A stretch of 64,000 nt of DNA from Microbacterium sp. T2.11-28 (GTDB taxonomy: Bacteria > Actinomycetota > Actinomycetes > Actinomycetales > Microbacteriaceae). The position numbers and the translations under genes were made by a program. A model generated the notes under the pieces. The model was not told where the DNA came from and searched no databases. It saw only the letters and a program-made list of their open reading frames with translations. The stretch covers positions 799,446-863,445 of the forward strand of contig NZ_CATNHF010000001.1 in the NCBI RefSeq assembly GCF_950097975.1, in the 5' to 3' direction. Below, piece by piece: positions 61,903 through 64,000 of this stretch (the stretch's first letter is position 1; each line of letters begins with the position of its first letter).

Positions 61903-62991
61903 TCAGGGCCGCGGCGGGAGGACGAGCGACTTCACCGCCGGCGGACGCCCGTCGGCGATGGGGGCCAGGGCGCCGTCGACGAGGCGCTCGAAGGGCAGCG
62001 GCGCGGGCGCGACGACATCCCACCGGCCGGCACGCGCGGCGACCAGCCGGGCCGCGTCGTCGAGGTCGGTCTCGCGCACCATCGCATTCGTGCCGACGAG
62101 GGTGATCTCACGGACCGTCACGCGGCCGAGGTCCACCGGGGCCGGCGCCTTCGCGATGCCGACGGCGACGATGGTGGTGCCCATGGGGACGATCTCGATC
62201 GCGAGGTCCAGGCCGCGCTGCGACCCGGTCACCTCGAAGAAGACGGGGAGCTCCTCCCCCCAGGCGGCGACGAGCTCGTCGGCGGTGGTCGCCGTGGCTC
62301 CGACGACGGTGAGCGTCGCACCGAGCTCCGCGGCGAGGCGGAGCCGCCCGGGATCGAGGTCGACCGCCACGACGCGCGCACCGAGGTCGACGAGCACGTG
62401 GATGAGGAACGCGCCGATGCCCCCGACGCCCTGGACGACGGCGACGTCGCCGGATCGCACTCCCGAGCGGCGCGCCGCATGCACGGCGATCGACATCGGC
62501 TGGACCAGCGCCGCCTCGTGCTCGTCGATGCCGAGGGCCCCCGCATCGACGCAGCTGGCCGCCGGGGCGGACACGTAGCGCGCCAGCGCACCGTCGCGAT
62601 GGAGGCCGACCGCCGCGTAGCGACGGCAGACGTTCGAACGGCCGATGCGGCACAGGTCGCACTCGCCGCACGGGCCGGCACCGCACGATGCCGCCAGCCG
62701 GCCGATCCAGGCCGGGTCGACGCCGTCGCCGACGGCCACGACGCGACCGGCGAACTCGTGCCCCATCGTCAGCGGCCCGAGGTGCCCGGTGACGGGGTGG
62801 CGGACCTCGATCGGCAGGAGCTTCGGACCGTTCCCCCACTCGGCGGCATCCGTCCCGCAGACACCCACCGCGGTGACCTCCAGGAGCAGCTCGCCGGGAC
62901 CGGGTGACGGCGACGGCACCTCCTCGACGCGCAGATCCCGGCGACCGTGCAGCACGGCCGCGCGCATGGTCGCCGGGATCGCGGCGGTCAT
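61903..62991 (-). CDS. Zinc-dependent alcohol dehydrogenase (butanediol DH-like)
   Basis: 362 aa MDR enzyme. Catalytic zinc ligands are in GVCGTDAAEW and MGHEFAGRVV, structural zinc cysteines in CGAGPCGECDLCRIGRSNVC, and the NAD site in VQGVGGIGAFLIHVLVDLGARVVAVD. The order of motifs resembles 2,3-butanediol or sorbitol dehydrogenases. It is 4 bp downstream of the hydroxyisobutyrate-DH-like gene, so they form an operon. The substrate is not determined. Confidence 0.92.
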   Translation of the reverse strand: MTAAIPATMRAAVLHGRRDLRVEEVPSPSPGPGELLLEVTAVGVCGTDAAEWGNGPKLLPIEVRHPVTGHLGPLTMGHEFAGRVVAVGDGVDPAWIGRLAASCGAGPCGECDLCRIGRSNVCRRYAAVGLHRDGALARYVSAPAASCVDAGALGIDEHEAALVQPMSIAVHAARRSGVRSGDVAVVQGVGGIGAFLIHVLVDLGARVVAVDLDPGRLRLAAELGATLTVVGATATTADELVAAWGEELPVFFEVTGSQRGLDLAIEIVPMGTTIVAVGIAKAPAPVDLGRVTVREITLVGTNAMVRETDLDDAARLVAARAGRWDVVAPAPLPFERLVDGALAPIADGRPPAVKSLVLPPRP

Positions 62992-62995
62992 CGGC

Positions 62996-63925
62996 TCAGT
63001 CCTGCAGGCCGTCGGTGACAGCCGCGTTCTCGGGCTGCAGGTCGAGCCCGGCCCCGCGCGCGACGGTCAGCAGGAGCGTCGCGAAGTCGAGCTCGGTGTT
63101 GCCGGCACCGACCTCCTGCGCGACGATCTGGCGCGTCGCCGAGGCGATCGGCATCGGCGCGCCCAGCCGGTGGGCGGCGTCCAGTCCGAGGTCGAAGTCC
63201 TTCTGCAGGAGCGGCATCGTGAACGTCGCGGTGAAGTCGAGGTTCACGAAGGCCGGCGTCTTGTAGCCGGTGAACACGGATCCCATCACGGAGTCGTTGA
63301 GGAACGACAGGAACGCCTCGCGGGACACGCCGCCCTTCTGTGCGAGCACCGTGATCTCGGCCAGCGACTGGGTGACGACGCCCAGGAACACGTTGTGCGC
63401 GATCTTCACGAGACGCGCCACCTCGCCCTCGCCGACGTACGTCACGCCCCGGCCGAACACCTGAAGCACGGGCTCGACCTCGTCGAACACGTCGCGGGGA
63501 CCGGAGACGGCGACGGTGAGCTTGCCCGCCGCGATCACGGCCGGGTTGCCGGAGACGGGCGTCGCGAGGAACGCGGTGCCGCGCTCGGTGGCCGCGGCGC
63601 GCACCTTCTCGCTCGTGGCCACCGACACCGTCGACACGTCGGCGACGATCCGCGGTGCAGTGTCGCCGGTGAGCAGGCCGTCCGGACCGAGCAGCACCGC
63701 CTCGAGGTCCTTGTCGGCCGAGACCATGCTGAACACGAGGTCGCGGCCGGCGAGATCCACGGGACGCGCCACGTGGCTGGCTCCCGCGTCGACCAGCGGC
63801 TGCACCTTCGACGCCGTCCGGTTGTAGACGGCGACGTCGTAGCCGGCGTCGAGGAGGCGCTGGATGAGCTGTGCTCCCATGCGTCCCGCACCGATCCAAC
63901 CGATGGTGGGCAGGGTGTCGGACAT
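62996..63925 (-). CDS. NAD(P)-dependent beta-hydroxyacid dehydrogenase
   Basis: 309 aa. The N-terminal Rossmann motif GWIGAGRMGAQLIQRLLDAGYDVAVYNRT, the substrate motif TPVSGNPAVIAAGKLTVAVSG, and the catalytic lysine in LVKIAHNVFLG place it with 3-hydroxyisobutyrate/tartronate-semialdehyde reductases. QKDFDLGLDAA is the usual C-terminal helix. It is upstream of the zinc dehydrogenase in the same operon, which suggests oxidation of a hydroxy acid and a polyol in one pathway. Confidence 0.92.
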   Translation of the reverse strand: MSDTLPTIGWIGAGRMGAQLIQRLLDAGYDVAVYNRTASKVQPLVDAGASHVARPVDLAGRDLVFSMVSADKDLEAVLLGPDGLLTGDTAPRIVADVSTVSVATSEKVRAAATERGTAFLATPVSGNPAVIAAGKLTVAVSGPRDVFDEVEPVLQVFGRGVTYVGEGEVARLVKIAHNVFLGVVTQSLAEITVLAQKGGVSREAFLSFLNDSVMGSVFTGYKTPAFVNLDFTATFTMPLLQKDFDLGLDAAHRLGAPMPIASATRQIVAQEVGAGNTELDFATLLLTVARGAGLDLQPENAAVTDGLQD

Positions 63926-64000
63926 GTGGTGTTTCCTTTTCTCTCGGTATCGGGTGTGCGAGCCGTCGTAGGGATTCTCGCGCTAGACGAGCAGCGTCAG

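Noticed and set aside
63983-64000. C-terminal end of a further minus-strand gene at the right edge (reads LTLLV then TAG)
   Set aside because: Only five codons are visible, too few to support a call, although a gene upstream of the dehydrogenase operon is plausible.

Overview
The window is high-GC DNA from an actinobacterium, most likely a Microbacteriaceae member close to Microbacterium. This placing rests on family content and gene order, not on a search. The indicators are a DUF3027 gene beside a cold-shock gene, LytR_C and DUF3263 genes together, a lone groEL under CIRCE control, WXG100, DUF3048 and DUF4032 genes, an actinobacterial XPB helicase, and many GTG starts with 4-bp ATGA/GTGA overlaps.

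Left chromosomal part (1-25252). A 43/45-bp tandem array (1-334) abuts DUF3027 and cold-shock genes. An XPB-type helicase and its helicase-associated partner follow, separated by a DUF559-like gene that sits between two arrays of a 31-bp repeat. Next come a CPBP protease, a TetR/membrane-protein pair with a palindromic operator, a two-component system, WXG100, groEL with two CIRCE-like sites, a DUF3048 lipoprotein, cspA, LytR_C and DUF3263 genes, msrB with a nitroreductase, a DMT transporter, and a sugar-uptake locus (GH13 glucosidase, two permeases, binding protein, divergent ROK regulator). A small PspC protein ends this part.

Inserted element (25260-57300, about 32 kb). It is bounded by a 12-bp inverted repeat (GGGCYGTTAGCA) and a 7-bp direct repeat (GTTCGGT), with its right end exactly at the 3' end of a tRNA-Thr(TGT) gene. 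The left end carries hypothetical and regulatory genes, a DDE-transposase-like gene, and a MbcA-like / HAD / metallophosphoesterase cluster. The cargo core is a set of tightly overlapping operons for envelope copper, thiol-redox and cytochrome c functions: a DyP peroxidase (frameshifted), PCuAC, CopC, M23 peptidase, an FAD oxidoreductase, CtaG-like and VKOR proteins, LspA, Lnt, DsbA-like, ResB, CcdA and TlpA. After it come a CmtR-like repressor with a P1B-type metal ATPase, and an ArsR regulator with an MFS exporter. The right end has a four-gene operon: a small protein, two divergent tyrosine-recombinase-like proteins, and a second DDE-transposase-like protein homologous to the left one. This bounded unit is the most unusual thing in the window.

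Right chromosomal part (57307-64000). It holds tRNA-Thr, a DsbA-fold protein lacking CXXC, an MsmK/UgpC-type ABC ATPase that could energise sugar importers such as the one at 20-23 kb, a DUF4032 protein, and three oxidoreductases.

All function calls come from motif recognition in the sequence. No alignment, database search or structure prediction was run.
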